Shown here one piece after another: positions 1 through 9,174 of a stretch of DNA of 64,000 bases (positions are counted from its first letter, which is position 1; every line of letters starts with the position of its first letter). The stretch covers positions 620,001-684,000 of the forward strand of contig JAFIGX010000022.1 in assembly GCA_017849455.1 (NCBI GenBank), in the 5' to 3' direction. This stretch comes from Pseudobacter sp. (GTDB lineage Bacteria; Bacteroidota; Bacteroidia; Chitinophagales; Chitinophagaceae). The translations under genes and the position numbers were made by a program. Below the pieces are notes generated by a model, which worked only from the letters and a program-made list of their open reading frames with translations, searched no databases and was not told where the DNA came from.

Positions 1-1046
1 GGCCCTTTCCAGCCGGGTGATGGATCTCTGCGGGCGCTGGCACTGAGCCAGCGGGGTATATGCGCTGCAGGATACATCCAAATGAACCTGAGCAGGATGG
101 TGATGACGCTGACGATCAATCCATACCTGATCGCCTCTCCAATGGAATAATTTCCCAGCCCTTCAATGATCTCGGGGAGTTCAAGCCCGATCAGGATGAA
201 CACGAGCGCATTCAGCACAAAGATCATAGTAGTCCATACACCCAGCATATTCATCCTCGTAGCCCCGGTGCGGAAAACTTCATGAGAGCGGTAGGAAAGG
301 AAGAGCCCGCCGCTAACGACTGCCATCACACCGGAGAAATGAAATTGCTCTGCGGTCAGGTACATGATATAGGGGGTCATCACCGTCAAAGCCGCGTCGA
401 TAGGTGGTGTGGTGGGAAGAAAGCGATGAATGACATACATGATATGCGCTATGGCGAGACCGATAATGATACCCATCCCTGCTACGATGAAGAATTGACC
501 CGCAGCCTGCTGAAAAGAAAATGTGCCCCCAATCACCGCTGCGATGGCGAAACGAAATACGATCAGTGAGGAGGCGTCGTTGATCAGGCTTTCACCTTCC
601 AGGATCGTCATAATACGTTTGGGGATAGACATTCCTTTCATTACCGTGGCAGCGGCCACTGCGTCGGGTGGTGAAATGATGCCACCCAGAACGAATCCCA
701 GCGCCAGCGTAAAACCGGGGACCAGTGCTGTGGTGGTATACGCCACTATCGTGGAAGTAAAGAACACCAGTCCGAATGCCAGCAGGATGATAGACCGCTT
801 CCATTTCCAGAAATCATTCCAGGAGGTATACCAGGCAGCCTCATACAAGAGCGGTGGCAGGAAGATCAGGAACACCAGGTCCGGCTCGATATGAACAGCA
901 GGCATACCCGGAATAAAACTAATGCCGAGACCAGCCATCACCAGGAAAACAGGATAGGCGATCTTTATTTGCCGGGCGAGCATCACCAGCATCATCAATA
1001 CGAAAAGCAATCCCAGTACAAGCAGGATAGTATGGTGGATGTTCAT
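1..1046 (-). CDS. Na+/H+ antiporter, CPA1 family (C-terminus beyond window)
   Basis: Minus-strand gene open from its ATG at 1046 to the left edge, about 348 residues visible and the rest outside the window. The protein is hydrophobic with repeated membrane segments. It contains the CPA1 hallmarks IEPDLVFLIFLPPLLYE near residues 52-66, SPPDAVAA near residue 105 and LEGESLINDASSL near residue 127. These match bacterial NhaP/YjcE-type Na+(K+)/H+ exchangers of the inner membrane, which use a proton gradient to expel cations. It is divergent from the kinase-like gene at 1237. The ion specificity cannot be read from the sequence. Confidence 0.9.
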   Translation of the reverse strand, partial: MNIHHTILLVLGLLFVLMMLVMLARQIKIAYPVFLVMAGLGISFIPGMPAVHIEPDLVFLIFLPPLLYEAAWYTSWNDFWKWKRSIILLAFGLVFFTSTIVAYTTTALVPGFTLALGFVLGGIISPPDAVAAATVMKGMSIPKRIMTILEGESLINDASSLIVFRFAIAAVIGGTFSFQQAAGQFFIVAGMGIIIGLAIAHIMYVIHRFLPTTPPIDAALTVMTPYIMYLTAEQFHFSGVMAVVSGGLFLSYRSHEVFRTGATRMNMLGVWTTMIFVLNALVFILIGLELPEIIEGLGNYSIGEAIRYGLIVSVITILLRFIWMYPAAHIPRWLSASARRDPSPGWKG

Positions 1047-1177
1047 TCGTGTAACCGTTTATTCAGAATGGGGTGATCAGGGAAGGGGTGAATCATTGAA
1101 CTATATAAAAGTAATAAAAAAACATGAAGGGCAGATTACGCCTGAATAATGCTCTTATGGAATTTCAGCCCATTTCG

Positions 1178-1185
1178 TAGATTTG
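1178..1185 (+). promoter_or_regulatory. Candidate -7 element of a Bacteroidota promoter
   Basis: TAGATTTG matches the Bacteroidota -7 consensus TAnnTTTG and lies 51 bases before the ATG at 1237. No convincing TTG -33 element was found at the usual distance, so this is an inference from one motif in the right place. Confidence 0.35.
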
Positions 1186-1236
1186 CCGGCCATATCGTGA
1201 AAAAGCACTGTTTATCTTTATCGCTAAAATTCAACA

Positions 1237-2163
1237 ATGACGAGCAAAAAAATAGCCATCTCCGGTGATCTGGGCAGCGGGAAATCGGTTACCTCCAAAT
1301 ATATTGCGGAAAAGTTAGGCTACCAGTACATTTCAACCGGGGAGATCCAGCGGCAGATGGCCAGGGAGAAGGGAATTTCCGTACTGGAGATGAATAAGCT
1401 GGCGGATATCAATTCCGAGGTCGATAAGAAGATCGATGAAACATTAATCCAGATCAATAAAAGCGATGGTGGTTATATCCTGGATTCCAGGCTTGCCTGG
1501 TTCTTTGTGTCCACTTCGTTGAAAATATATTTGCGCACCAACCTGGAGATCACTATCAACAGGATCCTCTTCGATAAAAAGCGGACAAGCGAATTGTATG
1601 CTTCCCGCGAAATAGCCCGCACAGAGATCATTGAAAGAAAGGCCAGTGAGAATGCCCGGTTCCTGATCGAGTATGGTATCGATTGTGGTAATTTGTCGAA
1701 CTATGATCTCGTTATTGAAACAACATCGGTAATGCCCCCTGATATTGGAGATACCATTATCTGGTTATCGCAACAGGAAAGCAAGGAGCAACTGCTGTCC
1801 CGGAACTGGGTGTCGCCCAAATTCCTGTTCCCTACAAAGAGCATTAAAGAATTCAGCAGCGAAAAAACAGCAGCGGCACTGGCCCAGGAGCCATTCGATC
1901 TAACCAATAAGATCACCTGCATATATTACGAAGGCTATTATTTTGTAGTGGATGGCCACAAAAGGGCCAGCATCGCCCTGGCGAAGAATATACCTTTACT
2001 ACCAGTAGATATTATCACTTCCGAGAACCAGCCCTCTTACCTGAACAACCTGAAAGATCATATCCAGGAGAAATACAACCGGGCCTTTATTCATGAGTGG
2101 GAAGACCTGCACAATTTCAGGTTCGAGATCTACCCGCAATTGGATTTCATACCTAAACTATAA
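1237..2163 (+). CDS. P-loop (cytidylate kinase-like) protein fused to a ParB/Srx-like domain
   Basis: A 308-residue protein. Residues 4-180 resemble small archaeal-type cytidylate kinases: the P-loop GDLGSGKS at 10-17, a TGEIQRQMA segment near 34-42 that corresponds to the NMP-binding region, and the ILDSRLAWFF strand. A second module follows near residues 185-270, with VVDGHKRASIALA at about 237-249. That signature resembles the DGHHR loop of the ParB/sulfiredoxin fold, which in some relatives binds nucleotide (ParB as CTPase, SbnI and SerK as serine kinases). The fusion suggests a nucleotide-dependent phosphotransfer enzyme, but substrate and pathway are unknown. It is a single-gene unit between an antiporter and a convergent acyltransferase. 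The domain calls rest on motifs only. Confidence 0.7.
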   Translation: MTSKKIAISGDLGSGKSVTSKYIAEKLGYQYISTGEIQRQMAREKGISVLEMNKLADINSEVDKKIDETLIQINKSDGGYILDSRLAWFFVSTSLKIYLRTNLEITINRILFDKKRTSELYASREIARTEIIERKASENARFLIEYGIDCGNLSNYDLVIETTSVMPPDIGDTIIWLSQQESKEQLLSRNWVSPKFLFPTKSIKEFSSEKTAAALAQEPFDLTNKITCIYYEGYYFVVDGHKRASIALAKNIPLLPVDIITSENQPSYLNNLKDHIQEKYNRAFIHEWEDLHNFRFEIYPQLDFIPKL

Positions 2164-2172
2164 CCTGCTTTC

Positions 2173-3345
2173 TCAGATGAACTTCAACCATTTCTTTTCA
2201 GGATGCGCCGATTTATAGGCGGCATACCAGCGGCAGGCAAAATACAGGATGGCCACATCCACCAGGAATACCAGATAGAGTAAACCCAGTCCCCACCGGT
2301 GTTCCGGTGGCAATTGCGTGAACGGCGCCGTTTCATAGAACTGCTGGTAGGTATGGCCTTCCCGGATGAGATTGAGGGCCCATGCACTGAGATGGATCAA
2401 CGGGATATGGAGTAAGTAATAAAATAACGGGACACGCCCGATGGTGATCAGCACCTTCGCCAGCCAGCCTTTCACTTTTTCTGCAAAAGGCACCAGTGCG
2501 ATCAGCGGGCCCAAAGTCATCAACAGGTAGAACTGTGTGGGTGGATATTTACCCTGGTTCAGCAACCTGAAAATAAAAGGTTTCGGATTTTCCGCAGGTG
2601 TATGTTCATACGTGATAATGCTGCCGGCAACGAGGAACAGGAAGATGGCCGATAAACCGATCCACCAGCAGATCCTGTTCCTTCTTGCAGGTTCCAGCAG
2701 GAGTATCTTTCCGAATCCATAACCGGCTGCCATCACACCGATCCATGGCACCAGTACATATAGCACTGCTATACCGAAAGGGATATTTACTTCCGCCGAC
2801 GGATATACGAACTGCCACCAGGGCTCGAAGGATGCACGCAATCCGGAAGGAAGAATAGCAGGAAAAAATTTAAACGCCTGATGACCGCACATGATCGCCA
2901 GCCCGATAATGCCCACCACAACCGGCTTTAACCAGATCAATGCCGACATCAACACCATGCACCAGCCCAGCATCCATATAATGCCTGCCAGTACAAACTG
3001 GCTGTAGTCGACATTGAATGTCCAACTGAACCGGACAAGGGTCAATTCAAGCAATACCAATAGTAATCCTCTTCCCAGGAGATACCGGGACAATACACTT
3101 TTGTTCCGGATGGTATTACCATACAGGAAGGCACCGCTACCCGCAAAGAAGGCAAATCCCGGTGCACAATAATGAGTGATCCAGCGCGTGAAGAATATTC
3201 CGGCAGTATCGCCGCCCGGAGGCTGGCCGGAATACACACGCACATGATCGATCACCATCAGTACCATGATGGCCCCGCGTAACAGATCGATAGATTGGAC
3301 CCTGTTGCCGGACGATGGCATTACAAGCATATTGGCTGCAGACAT
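2173..3345 (-). CDS. DUF1624/heparan-alpha-glucosaminide N-acetyltransferase-like membrane protein
   Basis: Integral membrane protein with about ten hydrophobic segments. The N-terminus NRVQSIDLLRGAIMVLMVID is the typical opening of DUF1624/YeiB/NagX-like acyltransferases, where a conserved Asp and Arg lie in the first membrane helix. The frame stays open to an ATG at 3471, but those extra 42 residues are low-quality and unlike the family. The start at 3345 (MSAANML) or the ATG eight codons later is preferred. Such proteins probably move acyl groups across the inner membrane onto sugars. The 3' end lies 9 bases from the convergent kinase-like gene. Substrate unknown. Confidence 0.75.
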   Translation of the reverse strand: MSAANMLVMPSSGNRVQSIDLLRGAIMVLMVIDHVRVYSGQPPGGDTAGIFFTRWITHYCAPGFAFFAGSGAFLYGNTIRNKSVLSRYLLGRGLLLVLLELTLVRFSWTFNVDYSQFVLAGIIWMLGWCMVLMSALIWLKPVVVGIIGLAIMCGHQAFKFFPAILPSGLRASFEPWWQFVYPSAEVNIPFGIAVLYVLVPWIGVMAAGYGFGKILLLEPARRNRICWWIGLSAIFLFLVAGSIITYEHTPAENPKPFIFRLLNQGKYPPTQFYLLMTLGPLIALVPFAEKVKGWLAKVLITIGRVPLFYYLLHIPLIHLSAWALNLIREGHTYQQFYETAPFTQLPPEHRWGLGLLYLVFLVDVAILYFACRWYAAYKSAHPEKKWLKFI

Positions 3346-3548
3346 AGCAGAAAGGATTGGTGAGTGGTGCTTTAAAATAGTAAGAACCCTGATCAGTCTA
3401 AAAAATTTGTGATGGTTATCCATGAACTCTACGCAACCAGTACAATTTCCGTGAAAAGGGGGTCTTTTCACCCGTCCGTTTCTTCAGAAAAACATTCTAT
3501 TTTTATTGTTCCAAACCTTATGCTTCCATTAACCTTAATACCATCTTC

Positions 3549-5378
3549 ATGAGTGAGCCCAAATCACCCATCATCAATTGCCATACGCATGTTTTCACGG
3601 GCGACCATGTTCCGCCCTGGCTGGCCAAAACCTTCCTGCCCTGGCCGTTTTACAGGTTATTGCCTTTATCGGGTGTGGTGAAATTGTTGAGATGGTGGTA
3701 TAACAACCCCGGAAGGGTCCCATATACCAACCAGTATAAAAAATTCGAAAGATGGTTATACCGGGTAAGGATGGTGCTGGCCAGAAGTTTTGTGCTCAGC
3801 CTGCTGAAAAACCTGCTGGGCATTTTCCTCACCATCAACGTTTTTTTCTTCGCGTATGATTGGCTGAGCAGTTTGATCAAACCTGCTTCATCAGCTGTTG
3901 AAACGGGTATCTTATCACAGGTGCGACAATGGCTCGAAAGTTTCGAAGTAGTGATAACCGTGAGCAGTGCTTTCGTAAAAATATTGTTTTTCCTGTTGCT
4001 GATGATCTTTTTCAAATCAGGGCGTAATCTCATCTTTTTTGTCCTGAAAAGGTTTTGGAAATTCCTTGGACTGCTGCCGGGAAAACAAACCATGGCCTTG
4101 TTGAAGCGATACCTGCTCATCGGGCGGTTTTCCAGGTATGAAGGCCAGGCAAAGATCTTCGAGAAACTGCAACGACAGTATCCGCCCGGCTCCGGGTTTG
4201 TGGTATTGCCGATGGATATGGAATATATGGATGCCGGCGCCCCTGCCCACGAACTGCAAAGCCAGATGGATGAACTGGCCGCCATCAAAAGAAAGAATCC
4301 GAAAACATTTTTTCCTTTCGTATTTGCAGATCCCCGCAGAATAAAAGCCGACCGCCGTTATTTCGATTACACCGTAGGAGAGAACGGTGAGATCATTCCG
4401 GCCGATGATTGCCTGATCAAAAAATGGCTGGAAGATCAACACTTCAGTGGTATCAAGATCTATCCTGCCCTGGGCTATTATCCTTTCGATGAAGCATTGC
4501 TGGCTCTTTGGAAATATGCGGCCGATAAAGGTTTCCCTATTCTTACCCATTGTATCCGCGGTACGATCTTTTACAGGGGCAGGAAGAAAAAGGAATGGGA
4601 TGAGCACCCTGTTTTCAAACAAAGCACGAAAGCCGATACGGACAGGGATGGGGATGAACAGGACAATGAGGAGCCTGATGATGAACAATTCGATCAGTTG
4701 CTTCTACCTGAACGTAAGAATATCGATTTCCAGGTGATCTTTACCCATCCGTTGAATTATCTCTGCCTGCTGGATGAAACCCTGTTGAGAAAGCTGGTAG
4801 GCAGGTCAACAGATGAGCGGATCAAAAAAGCATTCGGCTATACCGATGCCAGGACCCCCATGAAGCATAACCTCCATCACCTGAAACTTTGTTTCGGGCA
4901 TTTTGGGGGCGATGATGAGTGGGAGCGTTTCATGGAAAGGGACCGTGACAACTATAGCAGTCAGCTTTTCAAAGCACCATCCAGGGGCGTTGAATTTCTC
5001 TACAATGACAACAGCCCCCAAAAGAAAAGAAGACCGGGAAAACCGGAACAGATCTGGAAATTCGTTGATTGGTATACCATCATTTGCAGCCTTATGCTTC
5101 AACACCCGAATGTTTATGCAGACATCAGCTATATCCTGTATAAGCCAGGAATACTTCCTTTACTGAAGCTCACGCTGCAAAATCCCGGGCTGCGGGAGAA
5201 AGTATTGTATGGAAGCGATTTCTATGTTGTCCGCAACCATAAAAGCGATAAGGAGATGCTGGCCAATATCATGGCCGGCTTGTCAGAAGAAGAGTTCGAC
5301 CTGATCGCGCGGGGCAACCCGAAAAAATTCCTGGATCCCAAAACTTACCCCTCCACTTCACAATCGATGAACACCTGA
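3549..5378 (+). CDS. Amidohydrolase-superfamily protein with a membrane insertion
   Basis: A 609-residue protein with metal-ligand motifs of the amidohydrolase-2 TIM barrel: the strand-1 HxH at H12/H14 in NCHTHVF, an ILTHC strand near residue 335, a VIFTHP strand near 400 and a late YGSDF that would supply the catalytic Asp. Between the first strand and the rest sits an insertion of about 150 residues with strongly hydrophobic stretches near 82-110 and 133-156, so the enzyme is probably held at the inner membrane. An acidic linker lies near 360-380. Its 3' end overlaps the convergent MBL-fold gene by 34 bases. The natural substrate is unknown. Confidence 0.75.
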   Translation: MSEPKSPIINCHTHVFTGDHVPPWLAKTFLPWPFYRLLPLSGVVKLLRWWYNNPGRVPYTNQYKKFERWLYRVRMVLARSFVLSLLKNLLGIFLTINVFFFAYDWLSSLIKPASSAVETGILSQVRQWLESFEVVITVSSAFVKILFFLLLMIFFKSGRNLIFFVLKRFWKFLGLLPGKQTMALLKRYLLIGRFSRYEGQAKIFEKLQRQYPPGSGFVVLPMDMEYMDAGAPAHELQSQMDELAAIKRKNPKTFFPFVFADPRRIKADRRYFDYTVGENGEIIPADDCLIKKWLEDQHFSGIKIYPALGYYPFDEALLALWKYAADKGFPILTHCIRGTIFYRGRKKKEWDEHPVFKQSTKADTDRDGDEQDNEEPDDEQFDQLLLPERKNIDFQVIFTHPLNYLCLLDETLLRKLVGRSTDERIKKAFGYTDARTPMKHNLHHLKLCFGHFGGDDEWERFMERDRDNYSSQLFKAPSRGVEFLYNDNSPQKKRRPGKPEQIWKFVDWYTIICSLMLQHPNVYADISYILYKPGILPLLKLTLQNPGLREKVLYGSDFYVVRNHKSDKEMLANIMAGLSEEEFDLIARGNPKKFLDPKTYPSTSQSMNT

Positions 5379-6838
5379 TCATCGAATTTCTTATTGAGAT
5401 CGTTCAGTGTTGCCTCATGGGTTTTCTTCACCGTTACCCTGTCTGTTTTGATATTCGGCATGATCTGATCACGGTCGCCGGAGAAAAAGAATTTGCCCTT
5501 TGTTTTTGCTATGAGCTTGGCGCATAACAGGTCATTGGGCATCGTATTGAGCCAACCGGTCTGGATCTTGTTGAAATTGAGTGGGGCCATGGCTGCCAGG
5601 TCTTCATGGGTCATCAGGTCTACCCCCAGCCTTGCAGCAGATCCGTTATGGCTGCAGTGGTGACCTATTTTGTAGAACACGGTATTGTTGAGCAGATAGG
5701 TGGCATCGACCTTCTTATTCTTACCATCCACTTTTACCGTCCATTCCAGTCCATCATGCCAGCTCTTCCAGTTCCCGAATTCCGCATCTCCCGGAAAGAG
5801 CAGCACGCGCTCGCTTTCTTCGAACTGGAATGCCAGCGCCAGGCTGGTATTGTTGATACTTCCTTCATAGCGAAGGGCCAGGCTGCCTGCTGTGAACAAC
5901 CAGTCCATATCGATCTTGCGCCAGTCGTTCCCCTGTTCATATTCTTTTTTCACCCCAGGGCTTTCATTGCCCAGTTCATATTCCGCTTCGAATGGCAGGA
6001 AGTCGGTGCCGATAGTATTTCCTGTGACCGCTGCAGCGAATGCAAAGGCGATGTCCCGGCTGCTGGCATGTTCCCTTTTTTCGAAATTCTCTCCCTCTTC
6101 TTCCGTGAGGTCGAGCAGGGAGGTATCTTTCGGCGGGCCCAGCACAAATACGCGCATACCCGGCAATTCAGGCAGGGTGGGCCCTTTCAGCAGGTCGCCG
6201 GGTGAGAGGCATTCCACTTCCGTATGATCTTTGATGACCTTGAATTCCCTGAAAAGCTCCACCATGCTCGGCACATTGCCTGATGCCGCAGGAAGATCGT
6301 TCAGGTTGAGTGAATTGAGCTGGCTCAGCGAGTTGATGAAATGTTCTTTGGCTTCTACCATCAGGGCCGACTGGAATTCATCTGCAAAGATCGAATCATA
6401 ATATTTATCGGTAACCAGTCCATTGAGTTGGGTGGTGGCGACCTGCAATGCCATCTTCAGGGATGAATGGTTCCTCCGGAGATCATTGGCTGTATCATCA
6501 TCGTCTTCAGTCCAGGCAAACCATACCTTCTTAAAAGTAAAAGCATCATACAATGCACTGCAGCTCTTGAAACCATTGATATGATCGGCATGTTCATGCG
6601 TTACGACCAGTATATCGATGATACCCTTCGTTTCTTTTTTGATGTCCTTTATCCAGGGTTCGAATTCTTTTTTCCCGCCGAGGATACAACCACAATCGAT
6701 CATCATATTGCATTTTACAGTGTTTCCTGCCTTGAACTGGAGCAGGAAACAATCACCGGTCCCGGCACGGTACATACGGACCCTTACTTTATTGATTTTG
6801 GCCGTTGTTTTTTTAGCGGCCTTTGTTGCTTTTGCCAT
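5345..6838 (-). CDS. MBL-fold metallohydrolase, ComEC/Rec2-like
   Basis: A 497-residue protein without signal peptide or clear membrane segment. It has the metallo-beta-lactamase signature HEHADH at residues 81-86, an Asp/Cys-rich first strand (MMIDCGCILGG) and a late GHHCSHNGS motif. That combination is typical of the soluble ComEC/Rec2-like branch, whose tested members act on nucleic acids or phosphoesters. The N-terminus is Lys/Ala-rich. It starts 9 bases after the metallopeptidase gene at 6848-8884 and is probably cotranscribed with it. It overlaps the convergent amidohydrolase by 34 bases. The substrate cannot be inferred. Confidence 0.8.
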   Translation of the reverse strand: MAKATKAAKKTTAKINKVRVRMYRAGTGDCFLLQFKAGNTVKCNMMIDCGCILGGKKEFEPWIKDIKKETKGIIDILVVTHEHADHINGFKSCSALYDAFTFKKVWFAWTEDDDDTANDLRRNHSSLKMALQVATTQLNGLVTDKYYDSIFADEFQSALMVEAKEHFINSLSQLNSLNLNDLPAASGNVPSMVELFREFKVIKDHTEVECLSPGDLLKGPTLPELPGMRVFVLGPPKDTSLLDLTEEEGENFEKREHASSRDIAFAFAAAVTGNTIGTDFLPFEAEYELGNESPGVKKEYEQGNDWRKIDMDWLFTAGSLALRYEGSINNTSLALAFQFEESERVLLFPGDAEFGNWKSWHDGLEWTVKVDGKNKKVDATYLLNNTVFYKIGHHCSHNGSAARLGVDLMTHEDLAAMAPLNFNKIQTGWLNTMPNDLLCAKLIAKTKGKFFFSGDRDQIMPNIKTDRVTVKKTHEATLNDLNKKFDDQVFIDCEVEG

Positions 6839-6847
6839 TTGATCCGT

Positions 6848-8884
6848 TTAATGTGTGTGTAAAAAGGCGAACGGTTCGCCGATACCGCTCAGTTTCGTCA
6901 GTCCGAAATATGCCTGGTAAGCGCTTACAGTATGTCCTTTTTCACGCGTGTATTTGGACACTTGCAGCGCCCTTCCCAGGTTCAGTTGTCGTGGGCCTTT
7001 CTTCTTCAGTTCATCCACATCGAGCAAAGGCTTACTGATAGCGTATTTGAGCCTGAGGGTATCGAGGTCGAAGATAAGCGTACATCCGCCGGTAAGCGCA
7101 AAACCATTCTTACTATCGGTGCCGGATACCTGTAATTTTCCTTTCTTGTCTTTTTCGAGCTTCACGAAAGCGGTTTGCATGAGCGTCACGATCACCTGGT
7201 TGGTCTGGTTACCATCCGGGCCCACTCTCGATGCATAGTGCAGGGAATGTACCTGGAAAGAAGGGCCAGTGACGCCATAGGCATGTGATTCACCTACGCC
7301 ATGCTTCCCGTAATCATTCCCGAATATAAGCCCGGTGAGCGTTTCAAAAGCAGTGGAGTTCCCGAACTTGACACTGAGCCTCCTGTGCAACCCATAAGTC
7401 TTATCTGCTGAACTATAGTCGCCGGCAATGAATTTTCGATTGGTATTGAATATCTCCTCACGCTTTTTGATGTATGTGATCTTGTCGCGGTACTCACGCA
7501 GGAACGTGGTAAGGATCCTGATCTGTTCATCCATCCCTTCTGTTTTGGGCTCTGAATGGGTGAGGCTTTCCACAGAAAGGTTCTTAATACCAGTGGGATA
7601 GATACCTCTGCGCCTGAATGCGTCGATGAATGCGATGCGGTAATCGCGGTTATCATCCGCCACCAGGTCGGCGTCGGCTGTGATGATGGCGCGGAGGAAA
7701 TCGCCGAAATTGATATCTACCGGTGGACAAAAATCCAAAGCCCGTATGCACATTCTCAGTACATGACCGGCCGTCTTTGAAGCTTCTGCGGCCAGCCTGT
7801 TCACCAGGTCGGACTGCAACTCTCCCTGCGGCAGGATGCCGGTGCCATTGGTAGCGATCCTCAACAGGTCGGCCACCCTTACTTTGTAGATGGTGAGGAA
7901 AGCGTCGAAAATGGCAGACACCAGGATGGCGCCCCTGGCATGTGGCTCCATCACTTTCCTGTATTCATCACCATTAGGTTCCTTTGGTTTCCATTGCCGG
8001 GTGACCGGGTTGAAATCGCCGATCGCATCGCGCAGGGCGCCATAGCTTCCCATGGCGATACCGAACTCCTGCGCCAGTTTGCCGAGCAGGTTCTGCGATG
8101 CGAGGTCGCCCCGCGTAGCCGCGATCTGGTTCTTGAGCACATCGGGAAAAGTAAAATGCTGGAACAGGGCCACAATATCGGAGAACGCTTCATGAAAGGC
8201 CAGTACATCCGGGTTGGTATTTTCAGTGAACTTGCGATACAGACCATCGAGAATGGCATGGGTGGTTTCATGGGCAATGATATCGTGGCTGAGACAGGAG
8301 AAAGTGAGATTGTCCGGCATCTGCAGTGTAATATCGGCCGGTCTGGCAGAGAAATACCCGAACAGCAATGCTTTTTTTTGTGGACTATAATACGCATTTG
8401 CATCCCTTATGGCATGCGGATAGATGCGGAGGGTATGTACATAGTGATAGGTTTGCCGTACGTCCTGCGTTTCTTCTTCCGTATCCTTTTTCTTACCCCT
8501 TCCGGAATTGGCCCTGGGTGGCGCTTTGACAATGCGTGGGCTCCAGAGCACCGGCCGGCCCAGTGCCGATTCAAAATTTTTGATGGTGGTCATGGCCACC
8601 GCATATACCATCTGCTGGTGGAACTGTGGATTGCTGCCGCTGGGGTCGAGGCCATCCTGTGCGGCAATATACAGGTCATTGAGGTTGACAGGCGCATACC
8701 ATTTTTTCACCGTGGGATCATAATCGATCACTTCCAGGTATTCGCCCTTAGGCCCCGGCTCGAGATTTTCCTCCCAGGGTATTTTGTAAGTGATATTATT
8801 GATCAGTGCCGTATCTACTTTCAGGGAGAGACTGGGATCGAATGCATAGCCCCGCAGCTTTCGGAAAGGAGGTTTTTTGGTCAT
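6848..8884 (-). CDS. Gluzincin-type zinc metallopeptidase, cytosolic form
   Basis: A 678-residue protein. HETTH at residues 205-209 gives two zinc ligands and the catalytic Glu. The downstream FHEAFSDIVALF, with Glu232, provides the third ligand and the Asp found in thermolysin/fungalysin-like gluzincins. There is no signal peptide and no obvious propeptide, unlike secreted M4 and M36 enzymes, so it probably acts in the cytosol. The last 200 residues have no recognised motif. It is the first gene of a two-gene unit with the MBL-fold protein. The start ATG at 8884 fits because only non-coding sequence lies upstream. Function unknown beyond peptide hydrolysis. Confidence 0.75.
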   Translation of the reverse strand: MTKKPPFRKLRGYAFDPSLSLKVDTALINNITYKIPWEENLEPGPKGEYLEVIDYDPTVKKWYAPVNLNDLYIAAQDGLDPSGSNPQFHQQMVYAVAMTTIKNFESALGRPVLWSPRIVKAPPRANSGRGKKKDTEEETQDVRQTYHYVHTLRIYPHAIRDANAYYSPQKKALLFGYFSARPADITLQMPDNLTFSCLSHDIIAHETTHAILDGLYRKFTENTNPDVLAFHEAFSDIVALFQHFTFPDVLKNQIAATRGDLASQNLLGKLAQEFGIAMGSYGALRDAIGDFNPVTRQWKPKEPNGDEYRKVMEPHARGAILVSAIFDAFLTIYKVRVADLLRIATNGTGILPQGELQSDLVNRLAAEASKTAGHVLRMCIRALDFCPPVDINFGDFLRAIITADADLVADDNRDYRIAFIDAFRRRGIYPTGIKNLSVESLTHSEPKTEGMDEQIRILTTFLREYRDKITYIKKREEIFNTNRKFIAGDYSSADKTYGLHRRLSVKFGNSTAFETLTGLIFGNDYGKHGVGESHAYGVTGPSFQVHSLHYASRVGPDGNQTNQVIVTLMQTAFVKLEKDKKGKLQVSGTDSKNGFALTGGCTLIFDLDTLRLKYAISKPLLDVDELKKKGPRQLNLGRALQVSKYTREKGHTVSAYQAYFGLTKLSGIGEPFAFLHTH

Positions 8885-9041
8885 GGCTTTAGAATTAGGG
8901 ATAAGACGGTATTGGTCAAAGGTTTTTGGTTACCCGAAAGTTGAGAAAAATATCTCATACCATCAATGGGTTAAAACACCTAATTAGTCGTTAAAAAATT
9001 GCAACAGTTAACATTTAAGGCCGACATTATCATGAGCAGGG

Positions 9042-9049
9042 TACATTTG
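9042..9049 (+). promoter_or_regulatory. Weak candidate -7 promoter element in the 8885-9174 spacer
   Basis: TACATTTG fits TAnnTTTG, 125 bases upstream of the permease gene at 9175. No clear -33 TTG is present. The remainder of the 290-base spacer between the divergent metallopeptidase and permease genes shows nothing else recognisable. Confidence 0.25.
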
Positions 9050-9174
9050 TGCTGAAATCAGACGGGGCATGTATCAAAATCAAACAATCGGAAAAATTCG
9101 TAATATTACATTCATTTGATCCTCAATCCGTATTAGATCGGGCATAGCTTTGGGGGGCTTTCAATCACCTACAC

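Noticed and set aside
523..894. Plus-strand open frame of 123 codons
   Set aside because: It lies antisense within the Na+/H+ antiporter gene, whose motifs are clear on the minus strand. Its own translation has no recognisable features.
7940..8944. Plus-strand open frame of 334 codons
   Set aside because: It is antisense to the metallopeptidase gene, which has HETTH and the third ligand. The frame is a by-product of codon bias on the opposite strand.
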